Made by a program: the position numbers and the translations under genes. Below, one piece after another: positions 7,825-15,885 of a stretch of 64,000 nt of DNA. This DNA is from Jejuia pallidilutea. Its GTDB lineage: Bacteria > Bacteroidota > Bacteroidia > Flavobacteriales > Flavobacteriaceae. The notes beneath the pieces were generated by a model. The model worked only from the letters and a program-made list of their open reading frames with translations. It did no database searches and had not been told where the DNA came from. The DNA is taken from NCBI RefSeq assembly GCF_002973595.1, contig NZ_PVEO01000005.1:310001-374000 (forward strand). The letters are read 5' to 3'. Each line of letters opens with the position of its first letter. Position 1 is the first letter of the stretch.

Positions 7825-9339
7825 ATGCCAATTCCCTTAGTTAATTCTATTGCATCCTGGTTTCTAAAGAAACGATTTCATCAAATTGAATTGTTTTTAA
7901 AATACCCTAACGAAGTACAAAACGAACTGCTGTTAAACTTAATAGATGTTGCAAAAAACACCGAAATAGGTAGAACTTACGATTTTAATTCCATTAAAAA
8001 TTACGACACCTTTGCTGAACGTGTACCCATTAAAAATTATGATGGTTGGCAAGATGTTATAGAGCGTTCTCGTAGAGGAGAAAATAATATTTTTTGGCCT
8101 ACACCTATAAAATGGTTTGCAAAATCTAGTGGCACTACCAGGGCAAAAAGCAAATTTATTCCAGTAAGTGAGGAATCTTTAGAGGATTGCCACTATGCCG
8201 CAAGCAAAGATTTGTTATGCATGTATTTAAATAACAATGAAGATTCGCAGCTATTTACTGGAAAAAGTTTAAGGCTAGGTGGCAGCAAAGAACTATACAA
8301 AGAAAACGGCACTGTTTTTGGGGATTTATCGGCAATTTTAATTGACAATATGCCGTTTTGGGCAGAATTTAGCAGCACCCCAAGCAACAAGGTATCATTA
8401 ATGAGCGATTGGGAGCATAAAATGCAAGCTATTGTAAACGAAACCATTAACGAAAACGTTACAAGTTTAGCTGGCGTACCCTCTTGGATGTTGGTACTTT
8501 TAAACAATGTGTTAGAAACAACTGGTAAAGAAAGTTTGTTTGACATTTGGCCAAATCTTGAGGTGTATTTTCATGGAGGTGTAAGCTTTGTGCCTTACAA
8601 AGACCAGTATAAAAGCATACTGCCTAAATCAAATTTTAGGTATTATGAAATTTATAATGCTTCGGAAGGCTTTTTTGCTATTCAAGATCAAAACAATTCT
8701 GATGAATTGCTGCTAATGCTAGATTATGGGATTTTTTACGAATTTATTCCAATGCATATCTATGCAACACCAAAAGAAAAAGCTATTCCTTTGAGTGAGG
8801 TAGAACTCAATAAAAACTATGCTGTTATTATTACCACTAATGCTGGTTTATGGCGCTATAAAATTGGAGACACCGTTAGGTTTACATCCTTAAATCCTTA
8901 TCGAATTAAAATTTCTGGTAGAACCAAACATCATATAAATGTATTTGGGGAAGAGTTAATTATAGAAAATGCCGAGGCTGCCTTAAAAAAAGTTTGTAAA
9001 CGCACCAAAGCCGAAATTGTAGACTTTACAGCTGCACCAATTTTTATGGATGGTAAAGAAAAAGGTGCACACGAGTGGCTTATAGAGTTTAAAACGCCAC
9101 CCAAAGATATTAATTACTTTAATGAGCTGTTTGATAATGCTTTAAAGTCTTTAAATTCTGATTACGAGGCTAAACGCTACAATAACATTACCTTAAATAA
9201 ACCAACTATAAACATAGCTAGACCACAACTATTTCACGATTGGCTAAAACAAAATAATAAATTAGGCGGACAGCACAAAGTACCAAGACTCTCAAACTCT
9301 AGAGATTACTTGGATGATTTATTGAAATTGAATAACTAA
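7825..9339 (+). CDS. GH3-like acyl-adenylate-forming protein
   Basis: 504 residues, full length for the bacterial GH3 auxin-responsive promoter family. The ATP/AMP-binding motif SSGTTRAKSKFIPVS lies at 101-115, a YNASEGFFAIQ motif at about 280-290 and the hinge region YRIKISGRTKHHINVFGEEL near 365-385. The family adenylates carboxylates and transfers them to amines or thiols. The bacterial substrate is unknown. It is common as a single gene in Flavobacteria, so no pathway can be read from the neighbours. Confidence 0.85.
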   Translation: MPIPLVNSIASWFLKKRFHQIELFLKYPNEVQNELLLNLIDVAKNTEIGRTYDFNSIKNYDTFAERVPIKNYDGWQDVIERSRRGENNIFWPTPIKWFAKSSGTTRAKSKFIPVSEESLEDCHYAASKDLLCMYLNNNEDSQLFTGKSLRLGGSKELYKENGTVFGDLSAILIDNMPFWAEFSSTPSNKVSLMSDWEHKMQAIVNETINENVTSLAGVPSWMLVLLNNVLETTGKESLFDIWPNLEVYFHGGVSFVPYKDQYKSILPKSNFRYYEIYNASEGFFAIQDQNNSDELLLMLDYGIFYEFIPMHIYATPKEKAIPLSEVELNKNYAVIITTNAGLWRYKIGDTVRFTSLNPYRIKISGRTKHHINVFGEELIIENAEAALKKVCKRTKAEIVDFTAAPIFMDGKEKGAHEWLIEFKTPPKDINYFNELFDNALKSLNSDYEAKRYNNITLNKPTINIARPQLFHDWLKQNNKLGGQHKVPRLSNSRDYLDDLLKLNN

Positions 9340-9540
9340 TTATTATATCCCCTTTTTTTTTAATTACTACTAAATAACAGCAGCGACGCTGTGTAAATTT
9401 TAGTAATCTTTTCTTTATTACTACTCATCTGCATTATACTACTATTTAACTTCAGTTAAACGTTTTCTGTCTAATTTTTAATTTTAGAAAAAAACATTAC
9501 CTTAGTTTAGCTAAGTATCTGTATTGCAGGTAGTTAAAAA

Positions 9541-9584
9541 GCAAAAAACATCGACAAAAAGAAATTACATGCAAAAAACATCGA
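9541..9584 (+). repeat. Two direct repeats GCAAAAAACATCGA
   Basis: Perfect 14-bp copies at 9541-9554 and 9571-9584, exactly 30 bp apart, 30-70 bp upstream of the OmpA/propeller gene. Regular spacing of about three helical turns suggests an operator. It sits in the leader region, so an RNA role is also possible. The rest of the 274-bp gap holds only AT-rich sequence and a short CTTAG/CTAAG inverted repeat. Confidence 0.45.
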
Positions 9585-9613
9585 TGAAAAGTATTAATTA
9601 AATCTAATCCATT

Positions 9614-11242
9614 ATGAAAAAAACTATTCTTTACTGTTTTTATTTTTTTTCTTCACTAATTTTTTCACAGGCGACAGCAAATTTGGCTTTTGTTAATAGC
9701 TTAGACGAGGTAAATGATATTATAAAGGAAAGAAAACCGTCAAATTTTGAATTTAAAAACAATAGCGGTTATAATTTTGAGATTTTAGATGCAGGTATAA
9801 ATTCAAAATACTCTGAAATATGTTCTGGTGCTTTTAGAAATAAAATCATTATGGTTTCATCAAAGAAATTAGGTGCTTTTGCAAAAATCGACCCCTACAC
9901 TGGTGAAGGTTACAAAGACTTATATTGTGTGGATGTCAGCAAAAATGGTCAACTAAGAACACCTTTGTTGTTTTCCAGAATACTTAACACCAAATACAAC
10001 GAAGGTCAATTATCTTTTACACCCGATCAAAAAACTGTTTACTATACAAGAAGCACAAAAGATATCTCCTATGAATACAAACTTTATAAAGCTGTTCTTG
10101 AAGAAGATTCTCATGGCAACTGGGTTAACGAAACTTTACTTAGCGTTAACAAAGAAAATGTATCTATAGAAAACCCTTATGTTAACAGTACTGGCGACAA
10201 ATTATACTTTTCTGCAAACATGCCAAATTCATATGGTGGTTTCGATTTATATGTTTGTGATATAAAATCTGATGGCGAATTATCCGTACCTGTAAATTTA
10301 GGCAGTAACATAAATACTTCAGAAGATGAAAAATATCCTTCTCTTTCTAAAGATTCTAAATACCTATATTTTTCTTCTAGGGGTCATCTAAATTTTGGTG
10401 GTTACGATGTATTCGAAAGTAAAATTTTAAAGACTGGTTATACTAAACCAAGAAATATGGGGAATACATTGAACACTAAATACGATGAAATTGCTTTTGT
10501 ATTAATTGTTAAAAACAAAGGCTATGTGTCATCTAATAGGCGATATGGTAGTGGTTACAACCTTTACACAGCAATAAACGATGAAGTAGAACAAAAGATA
10601 AAAGGAAGAATTATTGACTCAAACTCTCAAGCTATTTTAGCTGGATCTGTAATAACCTTATTAGATGAAGAAGGAACGGAAATATCTAGAGACACAACTG
10701 GAATTGATGCCAATTATAGTTTTAAAGTTAGGCCTTTTGAGAGTTATAAAATTTCAGTATCGAAAGAAGGCTTTAAATCTATAGACTTAGACTTTCTGGC
10801 TAATAGAGGTAATGAGACCACCTATCTTAGAAATATTGAATTAATTCCTGATGTATCTAAAGAATATGACGTAGAAAGAGAATTAAGACTACTAGCAGAT
10901 AATATATTCTTCGACTCAAATAAATCTAACATAAAAAGAGAATTACATCGTGTGCTAAATAAAGTTATATATATCTTAAACGAACACCCCAAAATGCAGT
11001 TAGCTATCGATGCTCATACCGATAACGTTGGTAGCGACTCTTTTAACCTAAGCTTATCTGAAGACCGTGCTGCTTCTGTATTGAATTACTTAATTGAAAA
11101 TGGAATACCAAAAGACAGATTACGCTCTAAAGGTTATGGTGAAACCAAACCTATAATAAACTGTAAAGACAATTGTTCTGAAGAAGATTTACAAACAAAC
11201 AGACGTGTTGAACTGGTTATCATAAACAAAAGAAAACTTTAA
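9614..11242 (+). CDS. OmpA family protein with PD40 beta-propeller and carboxypeptidase-regulatory domain
   Basis: 542 residues. Signal peptide about 1-20, then PD40/WD40-like propeller repeats (KLYFSANMPNSYGGFDLYVC; YLYFSSRGHLNFGGYDVFES) at about 130-310, a carboxypeptidase-regulatory-like domain at about 330-410, and a C-terminal OmpA peptidoglycan-binding domain (NIFFDSNKSNIKRE ... AIDAHTDNVGS ... SEDRAASVLNYL) at about 430-540. Domain order matches the PorE type of T9SS-linked proteins but lacks the N-terminal TPR region. Many Bacteroidetes OmpA proteins of this type pair with a PorP/SprF barrel, and none is adjacent here. Likely periplasmic, anchoring an envelope complex to peptidoglycan. 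Confidence 0.85.
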   Translation: MKKTILYCFYFFSSLIFSQATANLAFVNSLDEVNDIIKERKPSNFEFKNNSGYNFEILDAGINSKYSEICSGAFRNKIIMVSSKKLGAFAKIDPYTGEGYKDLYCVDVSKNGQLRTPLLFSRILNTKYNEGQLSFTPDQKTVYYTRSTKDISYEYKLYKAVLEEDSHGNWVNETLLSVNKENVSIENPYVNSTGDKLYFSANMPNSYGGFDLYVCDIKSDGELSVPVNLGSNINTSEDEKYPSLSKDSKYLYFSSRGHLNFGGYDVFESKILKTGYTKPRNMGNTLNTKYDEIAFVLIVKNKGYVSSNRRYGSGYNLYTAINDEVEQKIKGRIIDSNSQAILAGSVITLLDEEGTEISRDTTGIDANYSFKVRPFESYKISVSKEGFKSIDLDFLANRGNETTYLRNIELIPDVSKEYDVERELRLLADNIFFDSNKSNIKRELHRVLNKVIYILNEHPKMQLAIDAHTDNVGSDSFNLSLSEDRAASVLNYLIENGIPKDRLRSKGYGETKPIINCKDNCSEEDLQTNRRVELVIINKRKL

Positions 11243-11404
11243 AAGGGAACGTAATACTATAATGTATTCACTAAAATAGACGTATTGAGTTTATCATTTT
11301 AGATTAATATGTTTCACTAAAATCCGATGAATAGATAAACTGCAAGTACATTTAAGAGTTTAACGAATAATTTATCCAGATTATCTAAAACAGCAAATAA
11401 CTAC

Positions 11405-11435
11405 TTGCTGAGAACCTTACATAGGTCTATTTTTG
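11405..11435 (+). promoter_or_regulatory. Promoter with -33 TTG and -7 TATTTTTG
   Basis: TTG at 11405-11407 and an exact TAnnTTTG octamer at 11428-11435, 20 bp apart, the normal Bacteroidetes spacing. Transcription would start near 11441. Confidence 0.5.
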
Positions 11436-11440
11436 ATTCG

Positions 11441-11524
11441 CTTTAAAAAAGATAATTAACAAGACATTATATATTAATTAGTATCCATTATAAATATCCA
11501 CGCCCAAAGGCGTGGTTTTTTTTT
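11441..11524 (+). ncRNA. Candidate small RNA of about 80 nt
   Basis: The region between the promoter at 11405-11435 and a perfect GC-rich terminator (11498-11524) holds no reading frame. It lies in the 319-bp gap 11243-11561. It could be an independent small RNA, or a leader with attenuator in front of the barrel gene at 11562. No known RNA family recognised. Confidence 0.35.
11498..11524 (+). terminator. Intrinsic terminator
   Basis: CCACGCC / GGCGTGG, 7-bp perfect stem with a 4-nt loop, then nine T. It lies 256 bp after the OmpA gene and 38 bp before the next start codon. Confidence 0.8.
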
Positions 11525-11561
11525 CTTAAAATCAACTATATTTACTAAAAAATTTAATGTT

Positions 11562-12077
11562 ATGAAATCTAAAATTATTGGTATTTTACTTTTAACATTT
11601 TTAGCGTGTAGTTTTAGTGGAAACACGCAAGAAAACCAAAACCAATTTTGGAAAAACGTACGTTACGGCGGCGGTTTAGGGTTAAATTTTGGCAATGGCT
11701 TTTTTGGAGCTACCATTGCGCCAAGTGCTATTTATCAATTTAACAATCATATTGCATTAGGTGTTGGTTTAAATGCTACCTTTAATAATCAAAAAGATGT
11801 TTACAAAACCACAGTCTTAGGCGGAAGTATTATAGGTTTGTACAATATTATACCAGAAATTCAACTGTCGGGAGAATTCGAGCAACTTAATGTAAGCCGT
11901 AGATACGATATTAGACTTAATACAGCAGATGACAACTACTGGTCGCCTGCATTGTTTCTAGGTGCAGGATTCAGAAGTGGAAATATAATTTTTGGTGTAA
12001 GGTACAATGTACTACACGACAGCAACAAAAGTATTTACTTAGATCCCTGGGCGCCTTTTGTTAGGTTTTTCTTTTAG
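11562..12077 (+). CDS. Small outer-membrane beta-barrel protein
   Basis: 171 residues with a signal peptide (about 1-22) and alternating hydrophobic/polar strands rich in Gly and aromatic residues, ending in FVRFFF, a typical beta-barrel C-terminus. About eight strands would fit an OmpW/OmpX-sized barrel. I do not assign a function. Similar proteins are sometimes annotated as alpha-ketoglutarate decarboxylase, which the sequence does not support. It sits directly after a terminator and is convergent with the Rrf2 gene. Confidence 0.7.
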   Translation: MKSKIIGILLLTFLACSFSGNTQENQNQFWKNVRYGGGLGLNFGNGFFGATIAPSAIYQFNNHIALGVGLNATFNNQKDVYKTTVLGGSIIGLYNIIPEIQLSGEFEQLNVSRRYDIRLNTADDNYWSPALFLGAGFRSGNIIFGVRYNVLHDSNKSIYLDPWAPFVRFFF

Positions 12078-12094
12078 CATAAAAAATTACTGTA

Positions 12095-12532
12095 TTATAA
12101 CGGTAAAAAAGAGTTGCCTTTTTTAACATCTTCAGATAATTCCTTTATAGTTTTCTTTCTTAAATTTTCTAAAATCGTAGTTCTAGAGGTACTTAAAATA
12201 TTATGTAAGGGGCATGGTTTTTTCTCATTGCACATATCTAAACTTAACATACAACTCGTAAGCCTTTTTTCACCATCTATTACTTTCAAAATATTAATAA
12301 TAGGTTGTGCTTTGTTTGTTTCGCTTAAATAAAAACCTCCTTTGGGACCACGAGTTGATGAGATAATATTTGCTCTGGATAATTCTTGTAATAATTTTGC
12401 TATGTAAGCTTGAGGTACATTAATAGGTTCAGAAATATCCTTAACCATAATTTTACAATCTTCGTTAGAATGTAAGGCCAAAAACAATACGGCTTTTACC
12501 GCATACTTAGAGGAATTAGATAGCATAATCAA
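12095..12532 (-). CDS. Rrf2 family transcriptional regulator (NsrR/IscR-like)
   Basis: 145 residues. The winged helix-turn-helix covers about 1-80 (SKYAVKAVLFLAL; VPQAYIAKLLQELSRANIISSTRGPKGGF). Cysteines at 94, 101 and 107 (C-x6-C-x5-C) are the expected Fe-S cluster ligands of NsrR/IscR/RirA-type members. Divergent from the cytochrome c-nosZ genes, so it probably senses NO or Fe-S status and controls them. Its promoter (-7 at 12550-12557, minus strand) overlaps an AAGA-N8-TCTT operator shared with the second Rrf2 gene of the window. An alternative start at the third residue (12526) is possible. NO sensing is inferred from context. Confidence 0.85.
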   Translation of the reverse strand: MIMLSNSSKYAVKAVLFLALHSNEDCKIMVKDISEPINVPQAYIAKLLQELSRANIISSTRGPKGGFYLSETNKAQPIINILKVIDGEKRLTSCMLSLDMCNEKKPCPLHNILSTSRTTILENLRKKTIKELSEDVKKGNSFLPL

Positions 12533-12549
12533 AAGTAAATAAAAACAAA

Positions 12550-12557
12550 CAAATATA
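12550..12557 (-). promoter_or_regulatory. -7 element TATATTTG of the first Rrf2 gene
   Basis: Reads TATATTTG on the minus strand, exact TAnnTTTG. Start of transcription near 12544. The Rrf2-type operator begins 3 bp upstream of the octamer. Confidence 0.6.
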
Positions 12558-12560
12558 AAA

Positions 12561-12576
12561 AAGATATTTTTGTCTT
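12561..12576. promoter_or_regulatory. Rrf2-type operator AAGATATTTTTGTCTT
   Basis: AAGA-N8-TCTT inverted repeat. The reverse complement of the core in front of the second Rrf2 gene (22778-22793) differs at only two of 16 positions. It lies between the -7 and upstream part of the Rrf2 promoter, where a bound dimer would repress. The half-site resembles the AAGATG arm of the enterobacterial NsrR site, but the spacing is shorter. Confidence 0.55.
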
Positions 12577-12577
12577 A

Positions 12578-12597
12578 AATATGATTTTTATCATATT
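12578..12597. promoter_or_regulatory. FNR/CRP-type palindrome AATATGAT-N4-ATCATATT
   Basis: A perfect 8-bp inverted repeat with a 4-bp spacer containing TGAT-N4-ATCA, the core of FNR/DNR/NnrR sites. The centre (12587.5) is about 30 bp from both the minus-strand -7 box (12550-12557) and the plus-strand -7 box (12617-12624). This places it near -41.5 of both divergent promoters, the classic activating position. Confidence 0.6.
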
Positions 12598-12616
12598 ATT
12601 ATCTTCAATGATGCTA

Positions 12617-12624
12617 TAGTTTTG
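12617..12624 (+). promoter_or_regulatory. -7 element TAGTTTTG of the cytochrome c-nosZ transcript
   Basis: Exact TAnnTTTG, 24 bp before the cytochrome start codon. No good -33 is seen; the FNR-type palindrome occupies that place. Confidence 0.6.
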
Positions 12625-12647
12625 TATAAAATTAAATTCTAATTAAT

Positions 12648-13145
12648 ATGAAAACAACGCTAAAAATATTCATGGTAATATGTGTATCGCTACTTGTAGG
12701 TTGTGGTGGTAAGGAAGAAAAAAAGAAAGAAAAAATTAAACTACCAACAAAGACTGAAAAAAAAGTAGAGAAAAAGGTTGAAAATGTCCCAGCCTCTAAA
12801 ACAATAGACCTAACCAATAAAGGTATTGGGCCAATTAACTCTGTAACGTTAGGTACTCAAATAGATAAAAAAATGGTTGCTCATGGTGAAGATGTATTTA
12901 AAAAAATGTGTACTGCTTGCCACAGAACCGATAAAAAATTTATTGGTCCAGCCCCTAAAAACATTTTGGACCGTAGAACTCCAGAATGGGTAATGAACAT
13001 GATTTTAAACCCAGAAGAAATGACCCAAAAAGATCCTTTGGCTAAAGCACTATTGATTGAATTTAATGGATCGCCAATGGCAAATCAAGGTCTATCGGAA
13101 GAAGATGCTAGAGCTGTACTAGAATATTTTAGAACTTTAAAATAA
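12648..13145 (+). CDS. Cytochrome c lipoprotein (electron donor of the nos cluster)
   Basis: 165 residues. Lipoprotein signal with LLVGC (Cys19), a Lys/Glu-rich linker (21-46), and a class I cytochrome c domain with haem motif CTACH at 88-92. Met144 in SPMANQGLS is the likely distal ligand. First gene of the nosZ transcript, so it probably passes electrons to NosZ at the outer face of a membrane. It has a strong promoter with an FNR-like site. The fasciclin gene follows after 28 bp. Confidence 0.9.
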   Translation: MKTTLKIFMVICVSLLVGCGGKEEKKKEKIKLPTKTEKKVEKKVENVPASKTIDLTNKGIGPINSVTLGTQIDKKMVAHGEDVFKKMCTACHRTDKKFIGPAPKNILDRRTPEWVMNMILNPEEMTQKDPLAKALLIEFNGSPMANQGLSEEDARAVLEYFRTLK

Positions 13146-13173
13146 GTATCACTACTAAAAAAACCAACAACCA

Positions 13174-13749
13174 ATGAAAACTATTAAACTAATGTTTCTT
13201 GTTTTTGCTATAGCAGTATTTGTAAGCTCCTGCAAAAACGAAACCAAGGATGCCTCAACGACCTCTACAGTTACAACAACTGAAAACAAACCAGCAGAAA
13301 GAACTGGACAAGCTTTTATTGAAGATGATGAGAGTAAACCAACTGTATTAAATATTGCCATGGGTTCTAAAGACCATACAACTTTAGTAGCCGCAGTACA
13401 AGCTGCCCAACTAGAAAATGCTTTAGTTAACGCTGGTCCTTTAATGGTTTTTGCACCTACGAACAATGCCTTTGCAGCATTACCAGATGGCACTGTTGAA
13501 GACTTGTTAAAACCAGAAAACAAGGATGCCCTAGCTAATATTTTAAAGTATCATGTTACTCCCGGAAACTACTCTAAAGACTTTTTAAAGAAATTTAAAA
13601 AATTAGGGCAAGCAAATAATCAATACGTTAAGGTTGAAGTTATTGATGGCGAACCAATAATTGGTGGTGCAAAAATTCTAGCAAGTATAAAAGCTGGGAA
13701 TGGTATTGTACATGTTGTAGACAAAGTATTACTACCACCAACTGAATAA
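13174..13749 (+). CDS. Fasciclin (FAS1) domain lipoprotein
   Basis: 191 residues. Lipobox VSSC with Cys20, a Thr-rich linker, and one FAS1 domain at about 57-189 with the H1/H2 signatures (MVFAPTNNAFAALP; ILKYHVTPG; GNGIVHVVDKVLLPP). FAS1 domains mediate adhesion or protein contact. Its place between cytochrome c and nosZ, with 28-bp and 26-bp gaps, implies a job linked to N2O reductase, perhaps holding donor and enzyme together at the membrane. That role is inference. I know no direct enzymatic function for the family. Confidence 0.9.
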   Translation: MKTIKLMFLVFAIAVFVSSCKNETKDASTTSTVTTTENKPAERTGQAFIEDDESKPTVLNIAMGSKDHTTLVAAVQAAQLENALVNAGPLMVFAPTNNAFAALPDGTVEDLLKPENKDALANILKYHVTPGNYSKDFLKKFKKLGQANNQYVKVEVIDGEPIIGGAKILASIKAGNGIVHVVDKVLLPPTE

Positions 13750-13775
13750 TAAAACGCTAACTAAATTTATATAAA

Positions 13776-15746
13776 ATGAAAAATTTATTAAAATCAACCC
13801 TAGCAATTTTAGGTGCTCTTGTAGCATTTACAAGTTGTAATAATTCGGCCAATTCAGGTGGTAAATCTGGAGCCTTAGCAAGTAATATTGCAGAAAAAGT
13901 ATATGTAGCTCCTGGAGAGCACGATGAGTTTTATGCCTTTATATCTGGAGGTTACAGTGGCAATTTAACCGTTTACGGTTTGCCCTCTGGAAGAATGTTT
14001 AAGGAAATACCTGTATTTTCTCAATTCCCAACCTCTGGTTATGGCTATTCTGAAGAAACTAAACCAATGCTTAATACCTCTCATGGTTTTATTCCTTGGG
14101 GAGATTCTCACCATCCAGATATTTCTCAAACCAATGGCGAAATAGATGGTAGATTTATTTTTATTAACGAAAACAATACACCAAGAATTGCAAAAATAGA
14201 TCTAACAACTTTTGAAACTACAGAGATTATAGAAGTACCAAACAGTGCAGGAAACCACAGTTCGTCTTTTGTAACAGAAAACACAGAATATGTTGTTGCA
14301 GGAACACGTTTTTCTGTACCAGTACCACAGCGCGATATGCCAATTAGCGAGTACAAAGGTAATTTTCAAGGCGCGCTCTCTTTTATTAGTGTAGAGCCAG
14401 AACATGGCCATATGGATATAAAATTCCAATTATTAATGCCTGGTTTTAACTACGATTTATCACATCCTGGACGCGGAAAATCCCATGGCTGGTTTTTCTT
14501 TACAACGTATAATACAGAGGAAGCAAACACACTGTTAGAAGTTAATGCTTCACAAAACGATAAAGATTTTATTGCAGCTATAAACTGGAAAAAAATTGAA
14601 GAATATGTAAATAATGGTGGAGGCACCATGATGCCCGCAGAATATGCACACAATGTATATGATGAAGTAACCCATACCGCAACCTCTACTATGAAAAAAG
14701 AAGTACGCGTAGTTAACCCATCTGATGTGCCTGGAGCTGTATATTTCTTACCTACACCAAAATCTCCACACGGTTGTGATGTAGATCCTTCTGGTGAATA
14801 TATTGTTGGTAATGGTAAACTTTCGGCAAACTTAACAGTACACTCATTTACAAAAATGCTAGATGCAATTGAAAATAAAAAGTTTGATGGAGAAGCCTAT
14901 GGTATTCCAATTTTAAAATTTGAAGATGTTTTAGCTGGTTCTGTAGAACAGCCAGGTTTAGGGCCTTTACACACAGAGTTTGATGGAGAAGGAAACGCTT
15001 ATACCACATTCTTTATTTCTTCTGAAGTTGTAAAATGGAAATTAGGCACTTGGGAAGTTATTGATAGAAAACCAACATATTACTCGGTTGGCCACTTAAC
15101 AATTCCTGGAGGTAACTCTAGAAAACCACAAGGCAAATACATGTTTGCCATGAATAAAATTACTAAAGACCGTTATTTACCAACTGGCCCAGAACTTGAA
15201 CACTCTGCGCAATTATATGATATTTCTGGAGACAAAATGGAACTGCTTTTAGATTTTCCAACACATGGCGAGCCACATTATGCTGCTGCAATGCGCGCCG
15301 ATATTATTAAAGAACGCTCTAAAAAAATCTACAGTTTAGCAGAAAACAACCATGATTATGCTGCCAAGTCTGATGCTGACACCAAAGTAGTGAGAAAAGG
15401 GAACGAGGTGCATATTTACATGACCACAATTAGAAGCCACTTCTCACCAGACAATATTGAAGGTATTAAAGTTGGAGATAAAGTATATTTTCATGTTACC
15501 AACTTAGAACAAGATTTTGATGTACCTCATGGATTTGCAGTACTAGGGCAAAACACCTCAGAGCTTTTAATTATGCCAGGGCAAACAAAATCATCTGTTT
15601 GGGAACCTACAAAAGTTGGCGTATGGCCATTTTATTGTACAGATTTCTGTTCTGCATTGCACCAAGAAATGCAAGGATACATTAGAGTATCTCCAGCAAA
15701 TAGCAATGTACCGTTAAAATGGTCTATGGGAGAAAATATTGAATAG
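13776..15746 (+). CDS. nosZ: Nitrous oxide reductase NosZ, clade II (Sec-dependent)
   Basis: 656 residues. It reduces N2O to N2. The N-terminus is a Sec lipoprotein signal (VAFTSC, Cys21) without a twin-arginine motif, which marks clade II. A seven-blade propeller for CuZ covers about 45-530 and the cupredoxin CuA domain about 545-645. CuA ligands: Cys621, Cys625, His629 and Met632 in CTDFCSALHQEM, plus an upstream His in DVPHGF. Asp stands where clade I has Trp between the cysteines, as usual in clade II. Several His-rich motifs (GDSHHPD, SPHGCD, PLHTEF) supply CuZ. Followed by a strong terminator, so the accessory genes are transcribed less or separately. Confidence 0.97.
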   Translation: MKNLLKSTLAILGALVAFTSCNNSANSGGKSGALASNIAEKVYVAPGEHDEFYAFISGGYSGNLTVYGLPSGRMFKEIPVFSQFPTSGYGYSEETKPMLNTSHGFIPWGDSHHPDISQTNGEIDGRFIFINENNTPRIAKIDLTTFETTEIIEVPNSAGNHSSSFVTENTEYVVAGTRFSVPVPQRDMPISEYKGNFQGALSFISVEPEHGHMDIKFQLLMPGFNYDLSHPGRGKSHGWFFFTTYNTEEANTLLEVNASQNDKDFIAAINWKKIEEYVNNGGGTMMPAEYAHNVYDEVTHTATSTMKKEVRVVNPSDVPGAVYFLPTPKSPHGCDVDPSGEYIVGNGKLSANLTVHSFTKMLDAIENKKFDGEAYGIPILKFEDVLAGSVEQPGLGPLHTEFDGEGNAYTTFFISSEVVKWKLGTWEVIDRKPTYYSVGHLTIPGGNSRKPQGKYMFAMNKITKDRYLPTGPELEHSAQLYDISGDKMELLLDFPTHGEPHYAAAMRADIIKERSKKIYSLAENNHDYAAKSDADTKVVRKGNEVHIYMTTIRSHFSPDNIEGIKVGDKVYFHVTNLEQDFDVPHGFAVLGQNTSELLIMPGQTKSSVWEPTKVGVWPFYCTDFCSALHQEMQGYIRVSPANSNVPLKWSMGENIE

Positions 15747-15790
15747 CAAGAATTAGGGAAATTTTGTTTTTAGTGTTTATTTCTCTAAAT

Positions 15791-15827
15791 AAGGCGAGAG
15801 TTGATTTTTCGCTCTCGCCTTTCTTTT
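15791..15827 (+). terminator. Intrinsic terminator after nosZ
   Basis: AAGGCGAGAG (15791-15800) pairs perfectly with CTCTCGCCTT (15812-15821), followed by T-rich bases. It separates the highly expressed structural genes from the maturation genes. Confidence 0.85.
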
Positions 15828-15885
15828 TAAAACCACTAAAACCTGTTTAGGCATAAATATCGTAACATATCAATATCTTATTAAA

